Position numbers and translations under genes: made by a program. This document shows, in pieces, positions 14,018 to 22,375 of a stretch of 22,385 nt of DNA. Positions within the stretch are counted from its first letter, which is position 1; every line of letters starts with the position of its first letter. The stretch covers positions 1-22,385 of the forward strand of contig JBAUUR010000063.1 of assembly GCA_049582805.1 (NCBI GenBank), read 5' to 3'. This DNA is from CAVXFS01 sp049582805. Lineage in GTDB: Bacteria > Pseudomonadota > Gammaproteobacteria > Burkholderiales > Gallionellaceae. The notes under the pieces were generated by a model. That model worked only from the letters and a program-made list of their open reading frames with translations. It ran no database searches and was not told the DNA's origin.

Positions 14018-14560
14018 ATGAGTTTCAATTCCGGCAAATTCAGGCGCGCGCAAGGCGGCTTCACCCTGATCGAACTCATGGTCGTGCTGGTCGTGATGGG
14101 CATCGTGCTGGGCATGGCAGCCGTGCAATTCATGCCGGATGATCATGCCGTGCTGCGTGAAGAAGCGCAGCGTCTGGCATTGCTGCTGGAGAATGCGGGA
14201 ATGGAAGCGCGTGCAAGCGGGCGGTCGCTGGCATGGTCACCCGAGGGCAACGGCTATCAGTTCTGGAGCAGGGACGATTATGGCGACTGGGCGCGTATCG
14301 ACAATGATGAGGCGTTTCGTCCCCGCATCTTCCCCGCTGGAGTGCGCATCACAAGCGTAATGGTTGAGTCTCAGCCGCTGCAACCCGGCGGCCGGCTGTT
14401 GCTGAGCTCTTCATCTTTCACTCTGCCGTTCCAGGTTACCCTGGGGGACGGGCAAGCCGAAGCCGGCGTGGCTGGAGGCAGCACCGGGTCGGTGACCGTC
14501 GAGACCGAAGCTGAACTTACTGCTGCGCGGGGCCAACCGGTCATCAATGGGCACTCCTGA
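14018..14560 (+). CDS. gspH: Type II secretion minor pseudopilin GspH
   Basis: 180 residues from ATG 14018: MSFNSGKFRRAQGG then FTLIELMVVLVVMGIVLGMA, with cleavage after Gly14 and Glu5 present. The region EEAQRLALLLENAGMEARAS followed by GRSLAWSPEGNGYQFW is typical of GspH. In the pseudopilus GspH sits near the tip, next to the GspI-J-K complex. A longer reading from 13928 overlaps gspG and adds residues unlike a prepilin leader, so it is not chosen. It starts 34 bp after gspG and overlaps nothing at its 3' end if gspI begins at 14592. Confidence 0.92.
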   Translation: MSFNSGKFRRAQGGFTLIELMVVLVVMGIVLGMAAVQFMPDDHAVLREEAQRLALLLENAGMEARASGRSLAWSPEGNGYQFWSRDDYGDWARIDNDEAFRPRIFPAGVRITSVMVESQPLQPGGRLLLSSSSFTLPFQVTLGDGQAEAGVAGGSTGSVTVETEAELTAARGQPVINGHS

Positions 14561-14591
14561 TAGCCCGGGAGGACAGTCGAGAGGCGATCCG

Positions 14592-14987
14592 ATGCTGCAC
14601 AGTTACCGCATTCCCTTTCGCCACGCAGGTTTCACATTGCTGGAAACTCTGGTGGCAATGGCCATTCTGGCGATTGCCATTGCTGCCGTGATGCGTACCG
14701 CAGGTGCAGAAATAAGTCATGCCGAAGCGATGCGGATGCATTTGCTGGCCGACTGGGTGGCGCAAAATCGTCTGGCGCTGCACGCCGCGCGTGGCGACTG
14801 GATCGCGACGGGCACCCAGACGGGAGATGATACGCAGGCGGGGATCAGGTTCTTGTGGCGTGAAGATATCAGTGATACACCCAACCCGTCTTTCCGTCGC
14901 ATGGAGGTGAGTGTTTCCACAGCGGACGATCCCAAGTATGTGATACGCAAATTGACCGGCTATCTGGTTGAGCAGCGGCGCAGGTGA
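14592..14987 (+). CDS. gspI: Type II secretion minor pseudopilin GspI
   Basis: 131 residues. The leader MLHSYRIPFRHAG is cut before FTLLETLVAMAILAIAIAAV (Glu5 present). WVAQNRLALHAARGDW and the C-terminal RRMEVSVSTADDP strand match GspI, which nucleates the tip complex with GspJ and GspK. ATG 14592 has AGAGG (14580-14584) at a good distance and gives a 13-residue leader. An in-frame ATG at 14547 would overlap gspH and make an unusually long leader. Confidence 0.93.
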   Translation: MLHSYRIPFRHAGFTLLETLVAMAILAIAIAAVMRTAGAEISHAEAMRMHLLADWVAQNRLALHAARGDWIATGTQTGDDTQAGIRFLWREDISDTPNPSFRRMEVSVSTADDPKYVIRKLTGYLVEQRRR

Positions 14988-14988
14988 T

Positions 14989-15585
14989 ATGTTGCGGCGC
15001 AATGGCGGGTTCACTCTGGTTGAATTGCTGGTTGCACTGGTGGTTCTTTCGCTGTTGTCCGTTGCCGGGTATCGGGGACTGGATGCATTGTTGAAAACGC
15101 GCGAACACATAGCTGCGGAAACAAGAAAATGGCAGCATTTGGAATTCTTTTTCTCGCGCATGGAACAGGATGTTGCGCAGGCGGTGCATCGGCCGATAAG
15201 AAACCAGGCCGGAGTCGTTGAGCCGGAGTGGATCGGCCGTTCCGTGGTGGTGGCGGATGACGAGGCAGACCTGGAATTCACGCGTGCAGGGATCCCCGGG
15301 CAGGACGAGGATATGCTGCCGCCGCAGCGCATCGGCTATCGTTTGCAGCAGGGTTCCATCAGGTTGCTGCGCTGGCCGTTTCCTGATCAGGCGCCGGGTA
15401 CCGAACCCGTACGCTATCCGCTGCTGGATGGTGTGCGCGAATTCCATTTGCGCTATCTTGATGCAGGCGGAAACTGGCTGGATCAATGGCCGCCCGGTCA
15501 GTCGGGCATGCTGCCCATGGCGGTGGAAGTGGCGCTGGTCCTGACCGGTGGTGAAAAGGTCGTGCGGGTGTTCGCATTGCAATGA
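14989..15585 (+). CDS. gspJ: Type II secretion minor pseudopilin GspJ
   Basis: 198 residues from ATG 14989, one base after the gspI stop. A short leader MLRRNGG precedes FTLVELLVALVVLSLLSVAG (Glu5 present). Downstream, YRGLDALLKTREHIAAETRK, MEQDVAQAVHRPIR and VREFHLRYLDAGGNW are GspJ features. It forms the pseudopilus tip with GspI and GspK. Its TGA overlaps the gspK ATG (ATGA). Confidence 0.94.
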   Translation: MLRRNGGFTLVELLVALVVLSLLSVAGYRGLDALLKTREHIAAETRKWQHLEFFFSRMEQDVAQAVHRPIRNQAGVVEPEWIGRSVVVADDEADLEFTRAGIPGQDEDMLPPQRIGYRLQQGSIRLLRWPFPDQAPGTEPVRYPLLDGVREFHLRYLDAGGNWLDQWPPGQSGMLPMAVEVALVLTGGEKVVRVFALQ

Positions 15586-16505
15586 AGCCATCCAATCGAC
15601 AGGACGGCGTGGCCATACTCATGGTGCTGCTTATCGTTGCCTTGGCAACTTCATTGGCCGTCTACATGATGACTCAGCAAGACCTGTGGCAGCGGCAACT
15701 GGAAAGCCAGTTCGACCGGGCGCAGGCGCGGCGCATAGGCATTGCCGCCATCGATTGGGCGCGCGCCGTGCTGGCTGACGATGCGCGTTCGAGTTCCACG
15801 GACAATGAAGACGAGATGTGGGCGCTGCGCTTGCCCGCCATGCCGGTGGAGAACGGCGAAGTGACCGGTGTGATCGAGGATCGGCAAGGATTGTTCAACC
15901 TGAATAATCTGGTGAGAAACGGCGCTACCAGCGCGCCTGATGTGGCACAATTCCAAAGGTTGCTCGGCTTGCTGGGATTGCCGGGCGAATTAGTCCCTGC
16001 TTTGGCGGACTGGATGGATGCAGACAGCGAGACCCAATATCCGGGTGGAGCCGAGGATGGATATTACCTGTCGCTGCCCAAACCGTATCGTGCGTCAAAT
16101 CGTCCCTTGATCGAGATAAGCGAACTGGCGCTGGTGAGGGGTTTTGACCGACCGACTATCGAACGCCTGCGTCCTTTTGTGACGGTCTTGCCGACGCCGG
16201 GGCCCGTGAACGTCAATTTCTCTCCGCCCGAGGTGCTGGCTGCCGTGGCGCAGAATTTGACGCTGGCCGACGCGCGAACACTGGTGTTGCAGCGCAGGGG
16301 CAATCCGTTCAAGAGCGTGGCAGATTTCCGGCAGCGATTGCCGAATGGGGGGGTGCAAGTGTCGGACAGGGATATTTCGGTAAGCAGCCAGTATTTTATG
16401 GTGACCGGACGCGCAACGTTGGGACATGCGCTGGTCATCACGCAGGCTTTGCTGCAGCGCTCCGGCGGGGATTGGCCTGCGGTAGTATGGCAAAGCGTGC
16501 AATGA
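15582..16505 (+). CDS. gspK: Type II secretion minor pseudopilin GspK
   Basis: 307 residues, the largest pseudopilin. MKPSNRQDG precedes VAILMVLLIVALATSLAVYM. The position-5 residue is Met, not Glu, which is normal for GspK, the pilus cap. The big inserted domain contains GVIEDRQGLFNLNNLV, LADWMDADSETQYPGGAEDG, and VNVNFSPPEVLAAV with FKSVADFRQRL. The DADSE segment is in the region that binds metal in E. coli GspK. The ATG overlaps the gspJ stop by four bases, so it is coupled. Confidence 0.96.
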   Translation: MKPSNRQDGVAILMVLLIVALATSLAVYMMTQQDLWQRQLESQFDRAQARRIGIAAIDWARAVLADDARSSSTDNEDEMWALRLPAMPVENGEVTGVIEDRQGLFNLNNLVRNGATSAPDVAQFQRLLGLLGLPGELVPALADWMDADSETQYPGGAEDGYYLSLPKPYRASNRPLIEISELALVRGFDRPTIERLRPFVTVLPTPGPVNVNFSPPEVLAAVAQNLTLADARTLVLQRRGNPFKSVADFRQRLPNGGVQVSDRDISVSSQYFMVTGRATLGHALVITQALLQRSGGDWPAVVWQSVQ

Positions 16506-16511
16506 GATGCC

Positions 16512-17744
16512 ATGAGCGTATTGAGAATTTATTTTTCCGGACAGTGGCACGATAGCGCCTCACCTTGTCCCTGGGCAATTTGTGGCGAGGGTGGCACCGT
16601 GCTGCAATCCGGTATTGATCCTTTGGCGTCGATGCCCAAAGGGAGCGAATGTGTCGGTATCGTTGCGCCGGATCGCGTGCTGTGTGTTGCGGCGAAGCTT
16701 CCAGCGGGCCCGCGGCGGCGCTGGCAGGCATCACTGCCATTCCTGGCGGAAGAATTTACCCTGCCCGATCCGGAAGATAACCATGTGACTCCCGGCCCCG
16801 CACTGGGTGACGGACGTTCAATGCTGGTCGTAGTGGACAAGCAGTGGATCAAACGCATCATCGAGGCATGCCGCGGATCGAATTTATCTTTGCGCAAGAT
16901 CGTTCCGGAAATATTTTTACCGACTCTCGGGCAAGGGAGCTGGGTGTTGGTCTGGGATGGCCACGCCGGTTTCCTGCGCACCGGCCCGGCACGCGGAATG
17001 GCGATTGATAATGGCGATGGCAATGCGGTTCCGGTTGCGTTGCAGCTTTGCCTGAATGCGGAACCGGGATCGTCTCCAAAAAATATAGAAATTCGATTTC
17101 GTCAACATATTGCGCTGGAGCAGAAGCTATTCCCGCAGTGGAATATTCCGCAGGCGACCTTTTCTGCGGGTGAAGATTGGGATTGGCGACGGGCGCCTAT
17201 ACCGGACGGTGTGCTGAATCTGATGTGGGGCGATTTTGCGCCGCGCGCGAAGGTGCGCGACTGGTGGCCGAAAATCCGCCCGCTAGCCGTGATCATGTTG
17301 CTTGCGTTTGTTTTAGAGGCGATCGGAACCAACATTGAGTGGGCCATGCTCAGTCATGAAAAAAATGCGCTTGATCAGGACATGGCGCGCAGTTTTCATA
17401 CTGCATTTGGCGAGGCCAGCATGCTGGTCAATGCTCCCTTGCAGATGCAGCGCAACCTGGCCCAATTGCGGCATGCCGCAGGCTTGCAGGACGATGGTGA
17501 TTTCCTGTCCCTGCTGGATGCGGCGGCCGCTGATCTCGCACCGTTGCCAGCGGGAAGCATCCATGCACTGCATTACGAATCGGGGCGGCTCGATATTGAT
17601 ATCAAGCTTGCCCGCAGCGATGAATTGAGGAATTTGCGTCAGCGCCTGGGCAACAAGGGGCTTTCGGTCGAGATGAGTGACCCGCATGACACCGGCAATG
17701 GGACCGAGGCACGGTTGACGCTGATGCCGGGAGAAGGACTATGA
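16512..17744 (+). CDS. gspL: Type II secretion inner-membrane assembly protein GspL
   Basis: 410 residues. The cytoplasmic N-terminal part (1 to about 250) has an actin-like fold in the family and binds the GspE ATPase; visible features include LPAGPRRRWQASLPFLAEEF, a common GspL stretch, and LNLMWGDFAPR just before the membrane. One transmembrane segment is at about 254-275 (KIRPLAVIMLLAFVLEAIGT), followed by a periplasmic ferredoxin-like domain to the end. It starts 6 bp after gspK; its TGA overlaps gspM by four bases. Confidence 0.92.
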   Translation: MSVLRIYFSGQWHDSASPCPWAICGEGGTVLQSGIDPLASMPKGSECVGIVAPDRVLCVAAKLPAGPRRRWQASLPFLAEEFTLPDPEDNHVTPGPALGDGRSMLVVVDKQWIKRIIEACRGSNLSLRKIVPEIFLPTLGQGSWVLVWDGHAGFLRTGPARGMAIDNGDGNAVPVALQLCLNAEPGSSPKNIEIRFRQHIALEQKLFPQWNIPQATFSAGEDWDWRRAPIPDGVLNLMWGDFAPRAKVRDWWPKIRPLAVIMLLAFVLEAIGTNIEWAMLSHEKNALDQDMARSFHTAFGEASMLVNAPLQMQRNLAQLRHAAGLQDDGDFLSLLDAAAADLAPLPAGSIHALHYESGRLDIDIKLARSDELRNLRQRLGNKGLSVEMSDPHDTGNGTEARLTLMPGEGL

Positions 17745-18253
17745 AGGCGCTCGGCCTGGCGGTCAGGAAGCGTTTTTGGGATGGGCGCGCGGTTGGCGAG
17801 CGGCGCTTGATCGTGCTGGTTGCCTCGATATTGCTACCATTGCTGGGCTTCTTCTTGTTGTGGCAGCCAGCGCATAACGCGGTTGCCAGGTTGCGCGTCA
17901 GGGTGCCGGCCATGCGTATGCAGGCTGCCCTGCTGCGCGATCAGACTGCCGAAGTTGCCAGGCTGAACCATTATCCTCATCCGGCTTTGCTTGATGGCAA
18001 CGCATTGAAGTCGGTTATCGAGACCACTGCGGAGCAGCATCACATCCGCGAGGCGATAACCGCGCTTGATGCGCAAGGATCAGGTGCGGTGCGGGTTACG
18101 CTGGATTCCGTACCTTTCGACCAGTGGTTGCTGTGGCTACGTGACCTGCAACAGGAGCAACATGTGCGCGTCGACTCGGTCGGTATCGCCGCATTGGCGC
18201 AATCCGGAATGGTAAGGGTCAATTCCACGCTGACCAACGGGGGCGTGCAGTAG
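17741..18253 (+). CDS. gspM: Type II secretion inner-membrane protein GspM
   Basis: 170 residues, near the family size. One transmembrane segment (about 23-42, LIVLVASILLPLLGFFLLWQ) follows a short basic cytoplasmic N-terminus (RKRFWDGRAVGERR). The periplasmic part ends in a ferredoxin-like domain (VRVTLDSVPFDQWLLWLRDL, then VRVDSVGIAAL), as in GspM, the GspL partner. The ATGA overlap with gspL indicates coupled translation. Confidence 0.9.
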   Translation: MKALGLAVRKRFWDGRAVGERRLIVLVASILLPLLGFFLLWQPAHNAVARLRVRVPAMRMQAALLRDQTAEVARLNHYPHPALLDGNALKSVIETTAEQHHIREAITALDAQGSGAVRVTLDSVPFDQWLLWLRDLQQEQHVRVDSVGIAALAQSGMVRVNSTLTNGGVQ

Positions 18254-18258
18254 CCGCT

Positions 18259-19014
18259 ATGCGCATACTCGCTGTCGGGTTTTTTGCGCTGGTTTATCTG
18301 GTTGCGCTGCTCATCATGGCGCCTGCGTCAGTGTTCGATGACCTGGTTCGCCACTATTCGCAAGGCCGTCTGGTCATGGCCAATGCCAATGGCACGATGT
18401 GGAAAGGAACCGCAGTGCCTGCGTTGCGTACGCGCGATGGTCATTTGATTGCGACACGGACTTTGCGCTGGGATATTGATTTTCTTCCTCTGCTCAAGGG
18501 GGTGCTCAGGGCGCGCCTGCAATGGAATGATTCGGCGCCGCCCGCTGCAACCGAGTTGCTGGTATCCGGCGGGCAGGTTGAATTGAATCACGCACTGATT
18601 CCGTTACCGGCCGCATTGCTGAACGAGGTTTCTCCCATATTGAAACCTGCCGAGTTCCGTGGACAATTGGAAATCCAGAGCAATCATCTGGTGCTTTCGC
18701 GGCGCGGCATGGAGGGGATTGCCATCGTCGATTGGCAACATGCCGGTTCCGCGCTGAGCAGTATTGATCCGCTGGGCAACTATCGTCTGACGCTCAATGG
18801 CGCAGGTAATGTTGTCAGCGTCTATTTGTCAACGATCTCCGGGGTTTTGGTGCTGGAAGGACAAGGGAAGTGGTCCGGCTCGAGTGGCCTCGAGTTTCGG
18901 GGCAAGGCCCGCGCATCGTCAGGAAATGAGGAGCGCCTTAACGAACTGCTGCATAACCTGGGGCCGGAACTATCCCCGGGGGTAGCCACATTCAATTTGA
19001 CGCCAGGGCAGTAG
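18259..19014 (+). CDS. gspN: Type II secretion protein GspN
   Basis: 251 residues. An N-terminal membrane anchor (MRILAVGFFALVYLVALLIM) is followed by APASVFDDLVRHYSQGRLVM and ANGTMWKGTAVPALRTRDGH, the GspN hallmark, then beta-rich periplasmic sequence ending GPELSPGVATFNLTPGQ. GspN is an accessory part present in only some T2SS operons; its role is poorly defined. It starts 5 bp after gspM and closes the operon; its stop is 3 bp from the convergent amiC stop, with no room for a terminator between them. Confidence 0.88.
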   Translation: MRILAVGFFALVYLVALLIMAPASVFDDLVRHYSQGRLVMANANGTMWKGTAVPALRTRDGHLIATRTLRWDIDFLPLLKGVLRARLQWNDSAPPAATELLVSGGQVELNHALIPLPAALLNEVSPILKPAEFRGQLEIQSNHLVLSRRGMEGIAIVDWQHAGSALSSIDPLGNYRLTLNGAGNVVSVYLSTISGVLVLEGQGKWSGSSGLEFRGKARASSGNEERLNELLHNLGPELSPGVATFNLTPGQ

Positions 19015-19017
19015 ATG

Positions 19018-20358
19018 CTATTCATTCTGTGCGATGCGCTGTTTGGATAGCGTGGGGTTTTGAGTGAAGAAGCGTTTGATTCCCTCCAGAATGGCGCGAG
19101 CAATTTTTTCCTGATAAGCCTCATCATTCAGGTGGCGCTCTTCCTCTGGATTGCTGATGAAAGCGGTCTCTACCAAGATGGAGGGAATATCGGGAGCCTT
19201 CAATACCGCGAATCCAGCCTGCTCGACAAAACCGCGATGCAAATTGTTTATGCCTCCCAGCCTGTTCAATACCTGTTTGCCGAGTTTCAGGCTGTCATTG
19301 ATAGTCGCGGTTTGTGAGAGATCTAGCAGGGTGCGGGCAAGGTAAGGATCATTTACGGCTATATTCACGCCCCCGATCAGGTCGGCTTCATTTTCGCTCT
19401 TGGCAAGCCAGCGGGCAGCGGCGCTGGTGGCGCCATGTTCAGACAAGGCAAACACCGATGAGCCGGTGGCATCAGGTCTGATGAACGCGTCTGCGTGTAT
19501 CGAAACGAACAGGTCGGCATGCACCTTGCGTGCCTTTACCACACGCATGTGGAGCGGGATGAAATAGTCGCCGTCCCGCGTCATTATGGCGCGCATGTCC
19601 TCAGATTCCTCAATCAATCTTTTCAGTTTGTTGGCAATCGCCAGGGTGACGTTCTTTTCCAGCGTGCCGTGTCGTCCATGGGCACCAGGATCTTCGCCGC
19701 CGTGTCCGGCATCAATGACAATAATGAGCTTATGCGTGCTGAGTTCAGGAGGCTTTTTTTCTGCCACGGGTTCAGCCGCTGTGCGGTCGAGCACGAGGCT
19801 GGGAGATGTTGTTCCGGGGGGCGTTGCAACGGTGGTTTCCGCGACTTGGCTCGACTTCGCTGCAGTTGTAGCTGGCGGAGCGCTTGCGGATATAGCCAAA
19901 GTACTGCCACCGGATTTTGCCAGCAGTGCCAGCAGCGGGTCGACAGGGACGGCAGGGTAAATGTCCAGCACCAGACGATAACCATATTCCGCCACGGGAT
20001 TGAGGCTGAACAACTGAGGCTTGACTCCGGTTTTCAGATCCAGCACCAAGCGAACCACGTCGCGCTTGAACTGGCCTGTACGAACGCTTTTGATATACGG
20101 GTCATCGTTTCCTATCTTGCCAGCTAGATCATTGAGCGGGCCTTGCAGGTTTACGTTATCAAGGTCGATAACCAGGCGGTCCGGATTGTTAAGCGTAAAC
20201 ATGTCGTAATTGATCGGCCTGGCTGATTCCAGGGTCAGACGGGTGTAATCCTGCGAAGGCCAGATACGCGCGGAAGTAACATTGATGGCCGCCTGCGCAT
20301 TGGGAAGCCAGACCAACAGGAGCAGTGAGAGTAGCTTTGCCGCGTGCATGAGGAACAT
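19018..20358 (-). CDS. amiC: N-acetylmuramoyl-L-alanine amidase AmiC type
   Basis: 446 residues from ATG 20358. Signal peptide MFLMHAAKLLSLLLLVWLPN ending AQA; an alternative start is Met at 20349. An AMIN domain follows (INVTSARIWPSQDYTRLTLE, VIDLDNVNLQGPL, VRLVLDLKTGVKPQLF) that places such enzymes at the septum, then a Pro/Ala/Thr-rich linker. The zinc amidase_3 domain has the ligands in VIDAGHGGEDPGAHG, the Glu in GTLEKNVTLA, SIHADAF, and the catalytic Glu in ILVETAFISNPEEE. It cuts the amide bond between MurNAc and the stem peptide during daughter-cell separation. The frame stays open to 20682, but those extra residues precede the signal peptide and overlap tsaE, so they are rejected. 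Confidence 0.93.
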   Translation of the reverse strand: MFLMHAAKLLSLLLLVWLPNAQAAINVTSARIWPSQDYTRLTLESARPINYDMFTLNNPDRLVIDLDNVNLQGPLNDLAGKIGNDDPYIKSVRTGQFKRDVVRLVLDLKTGVKPQLFSLNPVAEYGYRLVLDIYPAVPVDPLLALLAKSGGSTLAISASAPPATTAAKSSQVAETTVATPPGTTSPSLVLDRTAAEPVAEKKPPELSTHKLIIVIDAGHGGEDPGAHGRHGTLEKNVTLAIANKLKRLIEESEDMRAIMTRDGDYFIPLHMRVVKARKVHADLFVSIHADAFIRPDATGSSVFALSEHGATSAAARWLAKSENEADLIGGVNIAVNDPYLARTLLDLSQTATINDSLKLGKQVLNRLGGINNLHRGFVEQAGFAVLKAPDIPSILVETAFISNPEEERHLNDEAYQEKIARAILEGIKRFFTQNPTLSKQRIAQNE

Positions 20359-20537
20359 TTGATGGAGGCTTCCGTGAGCCGTGTTGCTGGCACAATCTGC
20401 ATCCCCGCGGCGATACCTTGCTGAATTGCGGCTAGTTGCCAAGGCGCGAAACGGTAATCCGTCCACACTGGCACGTTGCGCTTCGGTGCATGGCCCGGCA
20501 CACAATAAAATCGAGTGCGCGACCATGTTTGCCTTGA

Positions 20538-21002
20538 TCAGAGATTGCTTAAGCATTCCCTCCCTGTCCTGGTGCTTGCGTGAATTTTGACAGTCCTGCC
20601 CTCGGGCAGGATTCCCAGCGATATTTGCAAGTCCGCTGCAGGTGCCAACCCCATTGCTTTTTCTGGCCATTCTATCAGGCATATGTTACGTCCGTTGAAT
20701 TCATCCTGAAGCCCGGCTGTTTCCCATTCCGCTTCGTCATGGAAGCGGTAAAGATCAAAGTGGCGCAAGTGTAATCCTGCGACCTCATATTGTTCAACCA
20801 GAGTGTAGGTCGGGCTCTTGACTTTGCCGCTATAACCCAGGGAATGAAGCATTGCCCGTACCAGTGTCGTTTTACCCGAACCCAAATCGCCTTGCAGGTA
20901 GATCACCAGTCCGGGCTTCAAACAATTGGCCAGTCGTTTGGCAAAGGCCATGGTGGCGGCCTCATCAGGAAAGGATAATCGGCTATCATCGGGGCTATGC
21001 AA
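20538..21002 (-). CDS. tsaE: tRNA threonylcarbamoyladenosine biosynthesis ATPase TsaE
   Basis: About 154 residues from a TTG at 21002. Walker A is GDLGSGKTTLVRAML; then SPTYTLVEQYEV, HFDLYRF and CLIEWPEKA, all TsaE signatures. TsaE works with TsaB and TsaD to make t6A37 in ANN-decoding tRNAs. The frame is open to 21179 but residues before the LSFPDEAATMAFAKRLA strand are queG shadow. No ATG fits: the first internal Met would cut the N-terminal strand, so TTG 21002 is the best start, though not certain. It would overlap the first bases of divergent queG (ATG 20997). amiC begins about 180 bp downstream; no gene is seen in that gap. Confidence 0.9.
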   Translation of the reverse strand: MHSPDDSRLSFPDEAATMAFAKRLANCLKPGLVIYLQGDLGSGKTTLVRAMLHSLGYSGKVKSPTYTLVEQYEVAGLHLRHFDLYRFHDEAEWETAGLQDEFNGRNICLIEWPEKAMGLAPAADLQISLGILPEGRTVKIHASTRTGRECLSNL

Positions 21003-22070
21003 AACGATACCTCGCAAACAGACTATGCGGCGCTTGCCATGCGCATCAGGGAATGGAGCAGAGAGCTGGGCTTTCAGGCGGTTGGCATCAGCGATACCAA
21101 CTTGAACGATGCCGAAGTGCATCTGCTGGAATGGCTTGCGCGCGGCTATCACGGTGAGATGGATTATATGGCAAAACATGGAGTCAAGCGCAGTCGTCCG
21201 GCGGAATTGGTGCCCGGTGCTTTGCGTGTGATCTCGGTGCGTCTGGATTACTATCCGCCCAATGCGAAGGACTCGTGGGAGATATTAAGGAATGGTGAGC
21301 GTGCGTTCATTTCACGTTATGCGTTGGGGCGCGATTATCACAAAGTGTTGCGCAACCGCCTGGAAAAACTGGCAGAGCTTATTCGCGGCGACGTGGGTGC
21401 CTTCAACTATCGCATCTTTGTTGACAGCGCACCGGTGCTGGAAGTTGAATTGGCGCAGAAGGCGAATCTGGGCTGGCGCGGAAAACACACGCTGCTGCTG
21501 TCGCGCGAACACGGTTCCTGGTTTTTTCTTGGCGAGATATACGTAGACTTGCCTTTGCCCGTGGATGAAACCGGGGAAAGTCATTGTGGCACCTGCGAAC
21601 GTTGTATCGAAATCTGTCCCACGCAGGCCATCATTGCGCCCTATCAGCTGGACGCCCGACGCTGCATCTCGTATCTCACCATTGAACTCAAGGGCAGTAT
21701 TCCACTTGGACTGCGCCCGCTCGTCGGCAACCGCATCTATGGCTGCGACGATTGTCAACTGGTCTGTCCGTGGAACCGGTTTGCGAATAAATCCCTGGAA
21801 TCTGATTTTGCTGCGCGACATGGCATGGACGATGTTGCGCTTGTCGAATTATTTGGGTGGGATGAGAAGATGTTCCACGAGAAATTTTCCGGTAGCGCCA
21901 TATTTCGCATTGGCCATGATCAATGGTTGCGCAATATTGCAGTGGCGCTTGGTAATGCGCCCGGAAGTGCTGAGGTTATTGGTGCATTGCAATCACGTGC
22001 GCAGCATGAATCCTGGGTGGTACGTGAACATGTGACATGGGCCCTGGAGCAACAATATAAGTACCGATAG
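20997..22070 (+). CDS. queG: Epoxyqueuosine reductase QueG
   Basis: 357 residues. The cobalamin-binding and catalytic region holds YRIFVDSAPVLEVELAQKAN with the catalytic Asp143, and LGWRGKHTLLLSREHGSWFF. Two [4Fe-4S] clusters are shown by Cys197-x2-Cys200-x2-Cys203-x3-Cys207 (CGTCERCIEICP) and CDDCQLVCPWN (250, 253, 257), plus Cys223. A C-terminal HEAT-like tail follows (LRNIAVALGNAP, VREHVTWALE). The enzyme reduces epoxyqueuosine to queuosine in tRNA. The first codons overlap the probable tsaE start on the other strand, so each promoter must lie in the other's coding DNA. Next to it is tRNA-fMet, which is not a queuosine substrate. Confidence 0.96.
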   Translation: MQNDTSQTDYAALAMRIREWSRELGFQAVGISDTNLNDAEVHLLEWLARGYHGEMDYMAKHGVKRSRPAELVPGALRVISVRLDYYPPNAKDSWEILRNGERAFISRYALGRDYHKVLRNRLEKLAELIRGDVGAFNYRIFVDSAPVLEVELAQKANLGWRGKHTLLLSREHGSWFFLGEIYVDLPLPVDETGESHCGTCERCIEICPTQAIIAPYQLDARRCISYLTIELKGSIPLGLRPLVGNRIYGCDDCQLVCPWNRFANKSLESDFAARHGMDDVALVELFGWDEKMFHEKFSGSAIFRIGHDQWLRNIAVALGNAPGSAEVIGALQSRAQHESWVVREHVTWALEQQYKYR

Positions 22071-22104
22071 CGCGCTGCTGTTCCCTGAAAATCCAACGGA
22101 CAAT

Positions 22105-22133
22105 TTGACTGTGGTTTTTAATTTTGCTATAGT
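22105..22133 (+). promoter_or_regulatory. Sigma-70 promoter of tRNA-fMet
   Basis: TTGACT (22105-22110), 17-base spacer, TATAGT (22128-22133); the tRNA begins 14 bases after the -10 box, so a short 5' leader is expected. This is the best promoter match in the window. Confidence 0.75.
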
Positions 22134-22147
22134 TCCATTCTTCCTGA

Positions 22148-22224
<77 letters not shown>

Positions 22225-22259
22225 TAAATGCTTGCAGCGCTTAAGGTATTCCAGTCAGC

Positions 22260-22271
22260 TGTTCTTTAAAA
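22260..22271 (+). promoter_or_regulatory. boxA-like rRNA leader antitermination element
   Basis: TGTTCTTTAAAA resembles the boxA of rRNA leaders and lies between tRNA-fMet and the apparent 16S start, in an AT-rich, T-ending context typical of rrn leaders. It would bind NusB/NusE to keep the rRNA transcript processive. Confidence 0.6.
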
Positions 22272-22375
22272 TTTTACAGACAACCGACGAGTGTGGGTAT
22301 GTGCGCTGGGGTGTTGGTAATTGTGGTGAAAGCCATGGTTATTAACGGCTCAAGACACAAGAAGTAGCTCACACG

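Noticed and set aside
20359..20682. N-terminal extension of the amiC frame
   Set aside because: It lies ahead of a clear signal peptide, which would then be internal, and overlaps tsaE; the added residues have no domain character.
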